Below, in pieces: positions 41,917 through 51,358 of a stretch of DNA of 64,000 nt. The DNA comes from UBA6921 sp964532385. Lineage in GTDB: Bacteria > Pseudomonadota > Gammaproteobacteria > SG8-11. The stretch lies in NCBI GenBank assembly GCA_964532385.1, contig CAZHHW010000001.1, positions 1 to 64,000 of the forward strand, written 5' to 3'. The position numbers and the translations under genes are program-made. Position 1 is the first letter of the stretch. The number at the start of each line of letters is the position of its first letter. Below the pieces are notes generated by a model. The model was not told the origin of the DNA. It saw only the letters and a list, made by a program, of their open reading frames with translations, and did no database searches.

Positions 41917-43484
41917 TCGGCCAGTTCCGCGGAAAATATTTTTACGCTCACGCGTGCCAGATCTTGATCCGTGGGCAGCGGGCCGACGCGGGTCGATTCC
42001 GTGATGGATTCGCGCGGACTAAGGATGGAGGTTAACGAGAGCGAACCCTGCGCGGCGATTTGACCGGCTTTATCGAACCAGGCCACGGCAATTTTTAGGT
42101 TCTTGATTTTGACCGGCGAACGATTTTGCACGCTCACGGTGATGTAACCCCGCGCATCGCGCGCGGCATCCACGCCAATGTATTTTTCCGGATTATCGCT
42201 CAGATCCAGACGGGCAAGCTGGAAAGTAGCACGTTTGCCGATCTCGGCGTCGGACTGCGCGGCTTGCATGAAATTTTGCTTGGCGTTTTCCTTATCATTA
42301 CGTTTGAGAGCGTCCTCGCCCAGCGCGAAATGCGCCACGGCGGTGGGTAAAAGCGCTACGCTTTTTTCCAGATCGGCACGTGCGGCGGGGTCGCGCATTT
42401 GTTGTTTGATTAATCCGCGTTGCAAATAAAATTGAAAATAATCGCGGTTACGCGCAATCGCCAGATCGAAATCCGCCAGTGCCTCAAGCAGGCGTTTTTG
42501 CTTGATCCGGGCATCGCCGCGTAAACCGTAAAATAATGCTTCGCGCGGTTCGATTTTGATCGCGGCTTCGGCCGCCGCCAAGGCAGCATTGGCATTATTT
42601 GCGGTCAGTGCTTTACGGCCTTCGTCGAGTTTGTTGTATGCCTCGCGGGTTTTTTTCAGCGAGGCGATACGCGCTTGATAAGACTCGGCACCTAAGGTTC
42701 CCGATCCGGCCAGAGTCGCCGCGTTGGCCTTGTTGGCTTCCACGCGTTCCTGCGACGGAGGATGGGAGGCGAATAGGCCTTCCAGCCAGTTGGCTTTTTC
42801 GCCTTTGGACAAGCGCACGAAAGTTTCTTGCAGCGTGACGGCCGCACGCGGATCGTAACCCGCGCGGGCCATCATGGCGGTGCCGTAGCGATCCGACTCC
42901 ATTTCGGCGTCGCGGCCGTATTTTTTACCGATGAGCTGGGCGCCCAGCGCACCGGCGCCCACCAGTAACGCGCCGCCGTCTTTGTCACCCACCGCAACCC
43001 CCAAACCCATCACGCCGGCTTGCAATAACATGCCACGCTCCATTGCCTTGGCGCCGTGGCGTGCCGCGGCATGCACAATTTCGTGGCCCAGTACCGCGGC
43101 AAGTTCCGCCTCGTTGTTCAGTTCCAGCAGCAAGCCGCGGTTCACCGCGATTTTTCCGCCCGGCAACGCCCATGCATTGGGCACGGAATTATTGAGCACA
43201 CTGAATTCATAGGGCAGATCGGGTCGCTCGCTGACCGCGGCTAATTTTTTGCCCACATTGCCGACGTAATCGCCAAGTTCGGGATCGACGTTCCAGTCGC
43301 CGCCTTGCGATTGCCGCGAGGCGAGGTAATTTTGCACACCGATTTGGATTTCCTGTTGTTCCGATACCAGTTGCAGTTCGGTTTTACCCGTGACCGGATT
43401 ACGTGCGCAGGCAACCAGAAGGGTCAGGAACAATGCCGCAGTTAGCCCCGGGGCTAACCGAATAACAGGGCGAAGTACACACAT
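41913..43484 (-). CDS. M48 metalloprotease with TPR domain (BepA-like)
   Basis: About 523 residues. A lipoprotein-like start ends in LTLLVAC. An M48 zinc protease domain follows, with HEIVHAAARH (HExxH) near residue 148 and the third ligand in DAEMESDRYG. A TPR-rich region fills about 290-420 and a C-terminal beta domain the rest. The layout matches BepA, which monitors outer-membrane protein assembly in the periplasm. In-frame starts exist at 43538 and 43484; 43484 is taken because it gives a more usual signal, though neither has a good ribosome site. Confidence 0.88.
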   Translation of the reverse strand: MCVLRPVIRLAPGLTAALFLTLLVACARNPVTGKTELQLVSEQQEIQIGVQNYLASRQSQGGDWNVDPELGDYVGNVGKKLAAVSERPDLPYEFSVLNNSVPNAWALPGGKIAVNRGLLLELNNEAELAAVLGHEIVHAAARHGAKAMERGMLLQAGVMGLGVAVGDKDGGALLVGAGALGAQLIGKKYGRDAEMESDRYGTAMMARAGYDPRAAVTLQETFVRLSKGEKANWLEGLFASHPPSQERVEANKANAATLAGSGTLGAESYQARIASLKKTREAYNKLDEGRKALTANNANAALAAAEAAIKIEPREALFYGLRGDARIKQKRLLEALADFDLAIARNRDYFQFYLQRGLIKQQMRDPAARADLEKSVALLPTAVAHFALGEDALKRNDKENAKQNFMQAAQSDAEIGKRATFQLARLDLSDNPEKYIGVDAARDARGYITVSVQNRSPVKIKNLKIAVAWFDKAGQIAAQGSLSLTSILSPRESITESTRVGPLPTDQDLARVSVKIFSAELAE

Positions 43485-43550
43485 GGACAGGCACAGGATC
43501 AGTGAATCAAGGCGCACAGTATATCGTACCCGGCGCATGTTTTACCGCGA

Positions 43551-45203
43551 TTAGGGGGATTTCGCGCTGGGGGCAGGGGTTGCCCGCACAGTTTTTTCGG
43601 TGAGGTTGCGGTAGCTGAGCAGCACTTTCTGATAACGCTCATTGGCCGGTGCGATGTGCATGACGCGGGCGAGGAACACTTCGGTTTGTTGCGCCGCTTT
43701 ATTGTTCACGCCGGTTTTCTGCATGAGCGCGATCAACGACAAGGCCGCATTGAGATTGATAGTGATGTTTTCCGGCATGGCGCGCGCCGCCTGCAGAAAC
43801 AGTTCGATGGATTCTTCCAGCTTGCCCTGCTTCACCAGTTCCACGCCCTTGTTGTTGGTGCCCACGACTTCCTGGCGGGTTATTTCCAGCATGTCGGCCA
43901 GACCCGCCTGCCCGCTGGACTCGCAGATGGCTTTGACTTTATCGAGCATTTTGCTGTCTTCGTGATTATTGCGAATCACATGTTTGAGCAGTTCATTCCC
44001 GTGTTGACTTTTTCCCAGGGCGAGGCAGGCTTCCGCCAGCTCCAGTGCGGTCGTGGTGGGTAGATTGCCGGGATTTTGCGCATACAGCGACATAACCTGC
44101 TCCAAGGCCTTTTCACTTTCCGCCGTTTTGCCGGTTTCCTTGTACACCAGCGACTGAATCACCGCCGATTGCAATTGCACCGCGCCGCCGCTTTTCTGGA
44201 ATTCGCTGGTCATCGCCCCGACAATTTTTTCCGCTTCGCCGGGCGCATCTTTTTTCAGATACACCTTGGCCAGGCCGCCGAATTCGGCGGGGCTGCGATG
44301 CACGGAATTCCGGCCTTCGCGCACCACATGTTTGAATGACTGTTCGGCGGTGGCCAGATCATTGTTCTCGAGTGCAATCTCACCCAGCGACTTCTGCCGC
44401 AAAATCGCCTTGGGTGAAATCCGGATGGCATCCTCCAGCGCTTCTTGAGCGCTGTTATTGTCACCCAGCGCCTTGTGCACTTTGGCCAGCCAATCGTAGG
44501 CCAGCACATACTTACTGTTTAAGTTGATCAGGTCTTCGAAACTGGTGCGCGCCTGCGCATAATGCCCGAGGTGAAAGTAGGTTTGCCCCAGGCCAAAGCG
44601 CGCCCAGGAAAAATCGCGCGTCTCCAAGGCTTTTTCATAAATGCGTTTGGCCGCTTCGAAATCGCCGATGCGCTGCAACAGATCGCCCTTAAGTCTGGTC
44701 AGCTCCAAGGTGTTTTTGGAAGCGGCGGCGATTTGCGCATCGCACAGCTCGATGGCGTTGTGATATTTTTTTTCGTCGAGCGCGCGTGCGATATCGTGCA
44801 AGCCCTGCTTACGTTCCTGCAATTTAGCCAGGCGCGTCTGCAGAACCAACTTGGTGAACGGCTTCACCAGATAATCGTCGGGCTGATATTCAACCGCCCC
44901 CATGACCATGTTCGAAGTATTTTCCGCCGTAACCAAAATAAAGATGGAGGAGTACGGCAGCAGGTTGCGTTCCTTGGCTTCTTCCAGCACCTGCTGCCCG
45001 TCCTTGCCTTCGCCCAGGCTGTAGTCGCACAACACGATCTGCATGGTTTGCTTGTGCATCGCCTCGACTGCTTCGTCGCCGTTGCGCACCTCGGTGAGTT
45101 TGTTCGCACCAAACGGAACCAGCATCGAGCGCATCATGGAGCGCATTTCGGGAAAATCGTCCACGATCAGGATATTCAGATCTTTGAGGGTCCACAGGGC
45201 CAT
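43551..45203 (-). CDS. response regulator receiver domain fused to TPR repeats
   Basis: A 550-residue protein. The receiver domain (about 8-130) has the acidic pair in LIVDDFPEM, the phosphorylatable Asp in IVLCDYSLGEG and Lys in YLVKPF. About eight TPR units follow from 140 to 500. There is no DNA-binding or enzymatic output domain, so it should act through protein-protein contacts. A histidine kinase gene starts divergently 120 bases away and is its likely partner. Similar receiver-TPR proteins occur in surface motility and stress pathways. Confidence 0.9.
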   Translation of the reverse strand: MALWTLKDLNILIVDDFPEMRSMMRSMLVPFGANKLTEVRNGDEAVEAMHKQTMQIVLCDYSLGEGKDGQQVLEEAKERNLLPYSSIFILVTAENTSNMVMGAVEYQPDDYLVKPFTKLVLQTRLAKLQERKQGLHDIARALDEKKYHNAIELCDAQIAAASKNTLELTRLKGDLLQRIGDFEAAKRIYEKALETRDFSWARFGLGQTYFHLGHYAQARTSFEDLINLNSKYVLAYDWLAKVHKALGDNNSAQEALEDAIRISPKAILRQKSLGEIALENNDLATAEQSFKHVVREGRNSVHRSPAEFGGLAKVYLKKDAPGEAEKIVGAMTSEFQKSGGAVQLQSAVIQSLVYKETGKTAESEKALEQVMSLYAQNPGNLPTTTALELAEACLALGKSQHGNELLKHVIRNNHEDSKMLDKVKAICESSGQAGLADMLEITRQEVVGTNNKGVELVKQGKLEESIELFLQAARAMPENITINLNAALSLIALMQKTGVNNKAAQQTEVFLARVMHIAPANERYQKVLLSYRNLTEKTVRATPAPSAKSP

Positions 45204-45323
45204 AAGCTAGGCATCTCGATTGGTTGCCTGATGCGTATCGGCAGCGGCGCTGCCGTCTTTATAGAAACCAGCGTGCGCGCCGTTAATGTAGCGGCGAACA
45301 ATTCAAGTTTTCGAGGTCCAACG

Positions 45324-46010
45324 ATGAGCGGCGGCGATCCATTAAATTTCTCCATGATTCTGGCCAGTGGCGTGCACGACATGAAGAATTCCCTGAGCAT
45401 GCTGCTGGGTACGCTGGATCAGTTGGGCGGCGAATGCGCGCAAACCTGTCCGGCGGGAGATAAAATCAATCAGCTGCGTTATCAGGGCCAGCGTCTGAAC
45501 AGCGACTTGGTGCAGTTATTGTCAATTTACAAAATCGAGCACCAGCAATATTCGCCGAATATCGAAGAGCATGATTTAAGCGATTTTTTGCAGGAATGCG
45601 TCAACACCCATGAACCCCTGCTGACTCCGCGCGGTATCGTTATCGAATCCGTATGCGCCGCCGGGCTGACCGGATATTTCGACCGCGAAATGGTGGCGGG
45701 AGTAATCAACAATGTGGTCAACAACGCCTACAAATACTCGAAGGACAAGATTCGCCTGAGTGCCGCGAGCGACGGCGGCTATGTGACGCTCTCGGTGGCC
45801 GATAACGGCCGCGGTTACCCGCCCAGCATGGTGCGTACCGGCGGTGTGCAGGCCGGTCCCACGGATTTCAAGTCGGGCAGTACTTCGCTGGGATTGTATT
45901 TCGCGTCGTTGATTGCCCACATGCACAGTAACAAAGGCAAGCACGGCTATATCCGCTGCGCTAACGAGGGAATTGATGGCGGCGGAAATTTTTCGATCAT
46001 GCTACCTTGA
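45324..46010 (+). CDS. small histidine kinase without sensor domain
   Basis: A 228-residue kinase. ATG 45324 has GAGG 7 bases upstream. The frame is open much farther 5', but that part is antisense to the response-regulator gene. The His box is VHDMKNSLSML near residue 17, the N box NNVVNNAYKY near 130, G1 DNGRGYP and G2 GSTSLGLYF. There is no membrane helix or PAS/HAMP input. It should be cytosolic and depend on another protein for sensing. The divergent receiver-TPR protein is the natural partner. Confidence 0.85.
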   Translation: MSGGDPLNFSMILASGVHDMKNSLSMLLGTLDQLGGECAQTCPAGDKINQLRYQGQRLNSDLVQLLSIYKIEHQQYSPNIEEHDLSDFLQECVNTHEPLLTPRGIVIESVCAAGLTGYFDREMVAGVINNVVNNAYKYSKDKIRLSAASDGGYVTLSVADNGRGYPPSMVRTGGVQAGPTDFKSGSTSLGLYFASLIAHMHSNKGKHGYIRCANEGIDGGGNFSIMLP

Positions 46011-46093
46011 TTTCGAGGTTGAGCATGCCATGCCGGTAATCGCCCCATTTGAAATAGGAAAAAGCCCCGCGCGCTACGCTGGAGAGCATTTTT

Positions 46094-46741
46094 ATGCCGG
46101 ATAAGCGCCGCACCTCGGGCTCGCACAGCGACGAACGGAATTTTTTCCGCATCGACGATGAAGTGTATCTGGAGTTCCGGGTATTGACTGAAGTGCCGCG
46201 CGATAAAAGCAAAATGCCCGCATCGCGCAAGGATGCGCGCACTCAGGATGTCCTATCCGACCTGACCGCGGTGAATGCGCAAATCCATCCCCTGATTGAA
46301 AGCATCCGACAGACCAGCCCGGCGGTCGCGCGTTGTCTTGAAGCCATCAATAAAAAGGTGGATGTGCTGGCGAAGGCCGTGTCGAAAAGCGGCGAACCGT
46401 TCAAAGCGGTCAAGCCGAATAAAAAAGTCAACCTCAGCGCCGGCGGCGTGTCGTTTAACGTCGGCACCGAATTGCTCGCGGGTACGCCGGTGGAAGTGCG
46501 TCTGGCGGTGATTTCATCGAATCTGATCGTGACCGCTTACGGCGAAGTCACGCACTGCGAGCGTGAAGGACGCGACGCCGAGCAACCGTTTCGAGTCGGC
46601 ATTAAATTTCCCTCGCTGACGGTCACCGAGCGGCAAGCCTTGTTTGCCCATGTGCTGGGCCGTCACACCGAAAAGCTGCGCGGCGCCAATCGCAGCAGCG
46701 AAGAAAATGCCGCCGGCACAAATCCGGCGCCGAAAAAATAG
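46094..46741 (+). CDS. PilZ-domain cyclic-di-GMP binding protein
   Basis: A 215-residue protein with GGAGAG 7 bases before ATG. PilZ motifs are RNFFR (residues 15-19) for the RxxxR element and NLSAGGVSF for the D/NxSxxG element near residue 113. About 85 helical residues separate the two, so this is a PilZ domain with an insertion. It lies downstream of the histidine kinase gene and probably links the kinase/receiver pair to c-di-GMP signalling. That link is an inference from position. Confidence 0.87.
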   Translation: MPDKRRTSGSHSDERNFFRIDDEVYLEFRVLTEVPRDKSKMPASRKDARTQDVLSDLTAVNAQIHPLIESIRQTSPAVARCLEAINKKVDVLAKAVSKSGEPFKAVKPNKKVNLSAGGVSFNVGTELLAGTPVEVRLAVISSNLIVTAYGEVTHCEREGRDAEQPFRVGIKFPSLTVTERQALFAHVLGRHTEKLRGANRSSEENAAGTNPAPKK

Positions 46742-46788
46742 CTGCGGAACGGCCACGCTGCGCTTCGCGCCCTCGTGCAAATCAGCAA

Positions 46789-48180
46789 CTAAACGATGTA
46801 TCGATCCCAGCCCGCGTAGGTATCCTTGACCGGCCCGCGCGGAATCGCCAGCGCAATCAAGGCCAGCCCGCATATCACGCTGTTCCAGACCGCCGGCGGT
46901 GCCGTGATGCCGTCGAGCAGCCAAGGCGCGGCGGTGAGCCAGGCACCGAACAGAATGTTGATAAAGCGCACGCTGCGCGCGACTTCCGCCCACGCCATAA
47001 TGGAAAATGTCACGACCAGGGAGCCGACAAGATGATCGCTGTTCGCCATGGCGCCGCCGCTGTCGAAGGCGAGGCGTGTAAACATCAGCCAGATTCCAAG
47101 GGCGGTGCTCAGTATCAAGGTGATGGGAAAGGTCGCTCCACGCACGCCTTCCGGTATATTGCCGGCGGGCTCGGAAGCATCGGCGCGGCCGCCTTCCATC
47201 GCATCGCCCATCCAGAAAGTGCGCCAGAAAGGTTTATGTTTCTTGTATGCATCGACCAGAAATTGCCCGCTGGCGACGACTTCATCAAGCGAGTAGGGCA
47301 CCATCAATGCCATCGCCAGCGCGGCGATCAGGCACAGCGTGCACCAGGTGCCGATCAAGATCGGCTGAATGATGATGAAGAATATGCTCACGCCGCCCAA
47401 CGGCACGATCAATATGCCAAGACCCAGCACCATCCACGGCATGGTACGCCAGCGGTTCTTGCCGCCCATTAAAGTCATCAGCACCTCGAGCATGTAGGCG
47501 ACGGCGCCAAGACCGGCATCGGCGACCGGCCAGGCACGGGAGATATCCGAAGTGATGATGGTCATGGTGCCGTCACCGAAGAAGGGATCCCACGCACGAT
47601 CCAGATGCCCGAGCTGGTAAGCGGCCATATAGCTTGCGATGAAAAATCCGATTAATCCCAACACGGCGATTGGCAGGCGTTGCGGCCAGCTTGCCGGCGA
47701 ATAATTCCAGCCCGGTGGGATGTCCGGCCCGCCCATCATGCCGGCCACACTCATGCCCGGCATGGGCGGAATCAGCAGCGCTAAAGCGATCACCAGCGAA
47801 CCGATCAGTGTGGAGTTGATGTAGGCCTGCGGCAGCGGTGTCCAGAACACCAGGGGTGCGAATAACAGCCACACCCCCACCGTGGCATTAGCCCATTGCG
47901 CCCACGGGAAACGGCGTGCCGGTGAAGCCGAAAGCGTGCTGAAAATCACCACCAGTATGCCGCTGAGCATGTCGCTCCACAGCATCGCGCGATTGCGCAT
48001 TTCTATCGAAGGCAGGTCGCGCTCGCCCATTACGCGCAGCACATTGGCATCGGGAATCAATTCGTGCATGTAGCCCAATACCCAGGGGCTTGCCAGCAGC
48101 CAGCTTCCTAATATCCAGTTCGCATAATGCGGCCAGCGTATTTTGCGATGCTGTTGTACCAGCCAGCCGTGCTCATTCAT
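46789..48180 (-). CDS. VKOR-domain membrane protein with SPW repeats
   Basis: A 463-residue protein with about ten or more helices. SPW-type repeats lie at the two ends (NWILGSWLLASPWVLGY near 22 and NILFGAWLTAAPWLLDG near 405). The centre has a vitamin K epoxide reductase-like part with the redox pair in GTWCTLC near 277. Such proteins probably oxidise or reduce thiols at the inner membrane. The neighbouring SDR gene overlaps by ATGA, a pairing I recall from other proteobacteria. Confidence 0.82.
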   Translation of the reverse strand: MNEHGWLVQQHRKIRWPHYANWILGSWLLASPWVLGYMHELIPDANVLRVMGERDLPSIEMRNRAMLWSDMLSGILVVIFSTLSASPARRFPWAQWANATVGVWLLFAPLVFWTPLPQAYINSTLIGSLVIALALLIPPMPGMSVAGMMGGPDIPPGWNYSPASWPQRLPIAVLGLIGFFIASYMAAYQLGHLDRAWDPFFGDGTMTIITSDISRAWPVADAGLGAVAYMLEVLMTLMGGKNRWRTMPWMVLGLGILIVPLGGVSIFFIIIQPILIGTWCTLCLIAALAMALMVPYSLDEVVASGQFLVDAYKKHKPFWRTFWMGDAMEGGRADASEPAGNIPEGVRGATFPITLILSTALGIWLMFTRLAFDSGGAMANSDHLVGSLVVTFSIMAWAEVARSVRFINILFGAWLTAAPWLLDGITAPPAVWNSVICGLALIALAIPRGPVKDTYAGWDRYIV

Positions 48181-49298
48181 CGCGAGAAACGGTTTTCCCG
48201 CCTTGTATCATGTCTTGACATGTGCAGAGGTGCCGGTAAGTCGGCAGGCGGGTCCAGGTTATTGGTTTCATACCAGCCGTGCGGATCTTCTTTAAGGGCG
48301 TCAATCATGGCGGGAAGCGCCGCCAGCAAGCGATGTTGGGGTTGCCAGTTCAAGTCAAAGCGCGCGCGGCGGATATTGAGCGCGTAATGATCGTCGGCCA
48401 GATCGATCATCCAGGGTTTGATGAAGGGCTCTTCCTCTTTGGGCAAGGCCACCTGTTCCAGCCACGCGCCCGTCTTGGCGATGACTTTAGGAATCTCGCG
48501 CGTCTCCCATTCCTCGCCGTGGATCAAACGCGCTATTTCATGCTGCAAGTCCGCATAACTGGGGATATCGGTTTCACCCAGCAGCAGGGTATGACGCGAG
48601 GGTAATTCATGCCGCTTGGCGATGAGTGTGGTCATGGCCTCGACCAAATCGTCCATATGGATCGCTGCCTGACCATGGCGGCTATCGCCCGGAAACACGT
48701 GGCTGATCAAGCGGCGCTCGTAAATGCGGGCAATCTGCTGAGCAAGTGCCGGGAGATGACATAAGTCATCGTAAACGCCTGCGATTCGCAAAATAGTGAA
48801 TGGAATGTGCCCGTGTTCGCGCCGAATGATTTTTTCGGCAGCCAGTTTCGATTGTGGATAATCCCATTTGGGTTGCAGCGGCGAGTCTTCGTTGATCAGC
48901 TTGCCGGGAAGTTGCGGCGCATGCACCAGCATCGAACTGGAATAAATAAACCGCTCCACCTGGAACGATTGCAAGCCCCGCAGCAGCCGCTGCGTGCCCA
49001 GCACATTGACCGTTTGATATTTAGGACTGGGTTCGCCGTCGAAACTGTAATACGCCGCCAGATGCAAGAATGCGGCAATGCGTTCGCCATGATCGGCGCG
49101 CACCTGAGCGAGCGCCTGTTGAACGCTGGTTTCGGATTCAAGATCAAGCTGGACAGAATGCACAGACGACCGGAAATGCGGCGCCTTCCCAGCGTCTAAA
49201 CCGACGATTGTATAATGCGGCGCCAACCGCTGAATCAAGGCACTCCCGATATGGCCGCTGCTGCCGCTGATGACAATGAGTTCTTGGCTGGCCGTCAT
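48177..49298 (-). CDS. NAD(P)-dependent epimerase/extended SDR
   Basis: A 373-residue extended short-chain dehydrogenase. The Rossmann motif SGSSGHIGS (11-19), the HLAAYYS segment and the catalytic YPQSK near residue 152 are visible. These proteins act on nucleotide sugars or related carbonyl substrates, and the actual substrate is unknown. It is first in the pair with the VKOR-SPW gene and is translationally coupled to it. Confidence 0.88.
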   Translation of the reverse strand: MTASQELIVISGSSGHIGSALIQRLAPHYTIVGLDAGKAPHFRSSVHSVQLDLESETSVQQALAQVRADHGERIAAFLHLAAYYSFDGEPSPKYQTVNVLGTQRLLRGLQSFQVERFIYSSSMLVHAPQLPGKLINEDSPLQPKWDYPQSKLAAEKIIRREHGHIPFTILRIAGVYDDLCHLPALAQQIARIYERRLISHVFPGDSRHGQAAIHMDDLVEAMTTLIAKRHELPSRHTLLLGETDIPSYADLQHEIARLIHGEEWETREIPKVIAKTGAWLEQVALPKEEEPFIKPWMIDLADDHYALNIRRARFDLNWQPQHRLLAALPAMIDALKEDPHGWYETNNLDPPADLPAPLHMSRHDTRRENRFSR

Positions 49299-49495
49299 TG
49301 CGCTTCTCCAAAACGTGGTGAAGACTCTGGTCCATCATGCATGGATGCAAATCAGAAAATCTGGATAAGACAGCGGATGAATATTTAAAATTCCGATGAA
49401 TAAAAATTACGCGCCCTGCAAAATCGTTTCTGGGCGGTATCGTACGCAAAGCAGGAGTAAAACAATCGCGTGCCGACTACGGCGGGAAATGAAGG

Positions 49496-49882
49496 TTAAA
49501 TCAGCGCGGCCAGCGCGGCGATGACTGCCACAATAACAGCACCCGCCAGCCATAAAATTTTTGTGCGGTTCGCCTCGACATGCTTGATCAGTTGCGCGTT
49601 CTGATCCGCCAGTGCCTTAATCAATTCAGTGGAAGCGAGCATCTGCTCGTGCAAGTCCGCTACTTGGGCTTCAATCTGCGCGAGCTGCGCCTGGAGGGTC
49701 GCGATGGTGAGCGCTTCGGCCGAGAGTTCGGTCGGTGTGTTTTCATCCGGCAGGTTCGATGCCGGAGTTTTTTTTCCGACCGCATTCCACAACTTCTTCG
49801 CGCCATCGGCGACCTGCGGAGCATTACGTATGATCTCCGTCCAGGGAAGCAACCGCAGTACAGCGAGCCAGCCGATAGCCAT
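49496..49882 (-). CDS. coiled-coil protein with C-terminal membrane helix
   Basis: A 128-residue protein with a weakly hydrophobic start, a heptad-rich coil (about 52-102: ATLQAQLAQIEAQVADL...) and a C-terminal helix (about 108-127) that can anchor it in the membrane. No family is recognised. It stands alone. The gap of about 300 bases to vapC on one side holds a palindromic repeat. Confidence 0.68.
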   Translation of the reverse strand: MAIGWLAVLRLLPWTEIIRNAPQVADGAKKLWNAVGKKTPASNLPDENTPTELSAEALTIATLQAQLAQIEAQVADLHEQMLASTELIKALADQNAQLIKHVEANRTKILWLAGAVIVAVIAALAALI

Positions 49883-50083
49883 GCAATAAGCCTTGTGCGA
49901 AATGTGGAGTCGTGTAAAAAATCTCTGCTGAATTGTAGGCGCCGTCCTTCCTATGCAGACGGGAATCCAGTAGCGGATTTTTACAACGGTAATCTTAATC
50001 TACAACGACCGCGGGCTGATTGTCTGTTTGGCAAGTCCCGCTGCTGATGAATGCTAAAGAACCACCGATTTATTCATTTTCCT

Positions 50084-50133
50084 GGGAGCGCGAGCGTCCC
50101 GCTCGCTATTTTGCGGGCAAGATGCCCACGCTC
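50084..50133. repeat. cloverleaf-type palindromic intergenic repeat
   Basis: An outer arm GGAGCG...CGCTCC encloses two hairpins: GCGAGCG/CGCTCGC with a 3-base loop, and GGGCA/TGCCC with a 3-base loop. The form is that of REP/MITE-like elements. It resembles the element at 54940-54993 in plan but not in sequence. The rest of 49883-50178 holds no gene. Confidence 0.78.
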
Positions 50134-50178
50134 CACAACCGAGCTTCGGCCTGAACGGATTAATCTAATCGGCGTTTC

Positions 50179-50613
50179 CTAGGGCAGTTTCGTTCCGTCG
50201 AGCTGTAGCGCAGCCAGGTCAAACGTATATGTCGCTTCGTAGGTTTCATTCTTGTCGCGTGCGATCATCTTTGCTTTGTTAACGATCAGCGCATCGGCAA
50301 GGTCTGCCGTCTTGACACCATTTCCCGTCTTAATGTCCTTCGCCCCAACAAAATCATTCAGGGCGGACCAAATGGCTTGTTGATTTTCAAATACAATATG
50401 GCTCTCTTCTAAAAGGCTCATTACCAAAGCTTGGATATCCTGCTTCGTTGCGCCGTAGCGCTTCCCTTTTAGGGTCCATATTGTTTCTGTTAAAACGACG
50501 TCGGTGATCAGAACATGACTTCCGCTTTCAAACACCTTTTTGGCTTTCGCTGTTTGCTGTTCATCATCGTTAAGAACCCGTCGCAGCAAGACATTCGTGT
50601 CAACAGCAATCAC
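50179..50613 (-). CDS. vapC: PIN-domain toxin (VapC-type)
   Basis: A 144-residue PIN-domain ribonuclease. Acidic active-site residues are in AVDTNVLLR (Asp5), VLTETIW (Glu about 43), DLADALI (Asp about 107) and an Asp near 122. VapC toxins cut tRNA or rRNA and stop growth. The start overlaps the stop of the AbrB-type antitoxin gene by 4 bases, the standard vapBC order. Confidence 0.92.
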   Translation of the reverse strand: MIAVDTNVLLRRVLNDDEQQTAKAKKVFESGSHVLITDVVLTETIWTLKGKRYGATKQDIQALVMSLLEESHIVFENQQAIWSALNDFVGAKDIKTGNGVKTADLADALIVNKAKMIARDKNETYEATYTFDLAALQLDGTKLP

Positions 50614-50864
50614 GCGGCGCGCCTCTTGTTCTTTGTCGACGGCCGCCGCGTTGCAATGGTATCGAGCAAGGATTCCTCGTCGCTATAGCGACGATCGGCT
50701 TTCAGATGTTTTAGCACTCCAGCGCTCGCACCTTTGCGCTTTTTAAGCAGAGTGACCCGGCCTTCGTGCTCGACAAAATCAATCTCGTCACCGGGCTGGA
50801 CATCAAGCCGGTCACACAATTCTTTTGGTATCGTAATTTGCCGCTTCGGGCTCAGCAGGGGCAT
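50610..50864 (-). CDS. vapB: AbrB/MazE-type antitoxin (VapB)
   Basis: An 84-residue protein. The SpoVT/AbrB swapped-hairpin domain fills residues 1-45 (SPKRQITIPKELCDRLDVQPGDEIDF), and the C-terminal part is the toxin-binding tail. It neutralises the PIN toxin and represses its own operon. AAGGA lies 9 bases before the ATG. The 25-bp palindrome at 50909-50933 is a probable operator. Confidence 0.92.
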   Translation of the reverse strand: MPLLSPKRQITIPKELCDRLDVQPGDEIDFVEHEGRVTLLKKRKGASAGVLKHLKADRRYSDEESLLDTIATRRPSTKNKRRAA

Positions 50865-50908
50865 GACTTTTCCTTTTTACATTGTAGATTTGGTAAGAAT
50901 AAAACAAT

Positions 50909-50933
50909 CTTTACCATTTCGTAAATGGTAAAG
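50909..50933. promoter_or_regulatory. perfect palindrome upstream of vapBC
   Basis: CTTTACCATTT and AAATGGTAAAG make an 11-bp perfect inverted repeat around CGT, 45 bases upstream of vapB. It suits a VapB operator. It is also 13 bases downstream of the DUF3147 stop on the same strand and is followed there by ATTGTTTTATT, so it could double as a weak terminator. Confidence 0.75.
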
Positions 50934-50945
50934 ACGTCGTTGCAG

Positions 50946-51296
50946 TTACAGCAATTCAATGCCGAAGCGGCGCACGACAAGGGCGAACAGGCCGAAACAA
51001 ACGGCAGTGATGAGGATGCATGCCAGCAGGGTCGGCCAGAAACCGAGGCGCGGAAGCAGCGCAGGGAAGATCAGAAACATCGGCAGAGTGGGCACGACAT
51101 ACCAGAACGTATACCAGGCATGGTTCGCGATTTTTTCTTGCGGCTGGTTTTCGAGCTGGAGCCAGATCAGCGCCAGCAACGTCACCAGCGGCAGCGCGGC
51201 AACCAAACCACCGAGTTTGTCGCTGCGTTTCGCCAGCTCCGACACCAGCACCACCACGGCGGCAGTCAGAATATATTTCGTTACGATCCAGGTCAT
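50946..51296 (-). CDS. DUF3147 four-helix membrane protein
   Basis: A 116-residue membrane protein with four helices. The pattern TKYILTAAVVVLVSELAKRSDKLGGLVAALPLVTLLALIW and the central YTFWYVVPTLPMFL are those of DUF3147. Function is unknown, with similarity to small transporters. It stands between the zinc-ribbon protein and vapBC on the minus strand. Confidence 0.88.
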   Translation of the reverse strand: MTWIVTKYILTAAVVVLVSELAKRSDKLGGLVAALPLVTLLALIWLQLENQPQEKIANHAWYTFWYVVPTLPMFLIFPALLPRLGFWPTLLACILITAVCFGLFALVVRRFGIELL

Positions 51297-51358
51297 GAGC
51301 GCTTTCGATTACCCGGTTAGCGTGCGCGGTTATTTTTTGTCGAGTTATATGCGTAGCT

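Noticed and set aside
44562..45323. Long 5' extension of the histidine kinase frame
   Set aside because: This part is antisense to the receiver-TPR gene, and a good ribosome site precedes ATG 45324.
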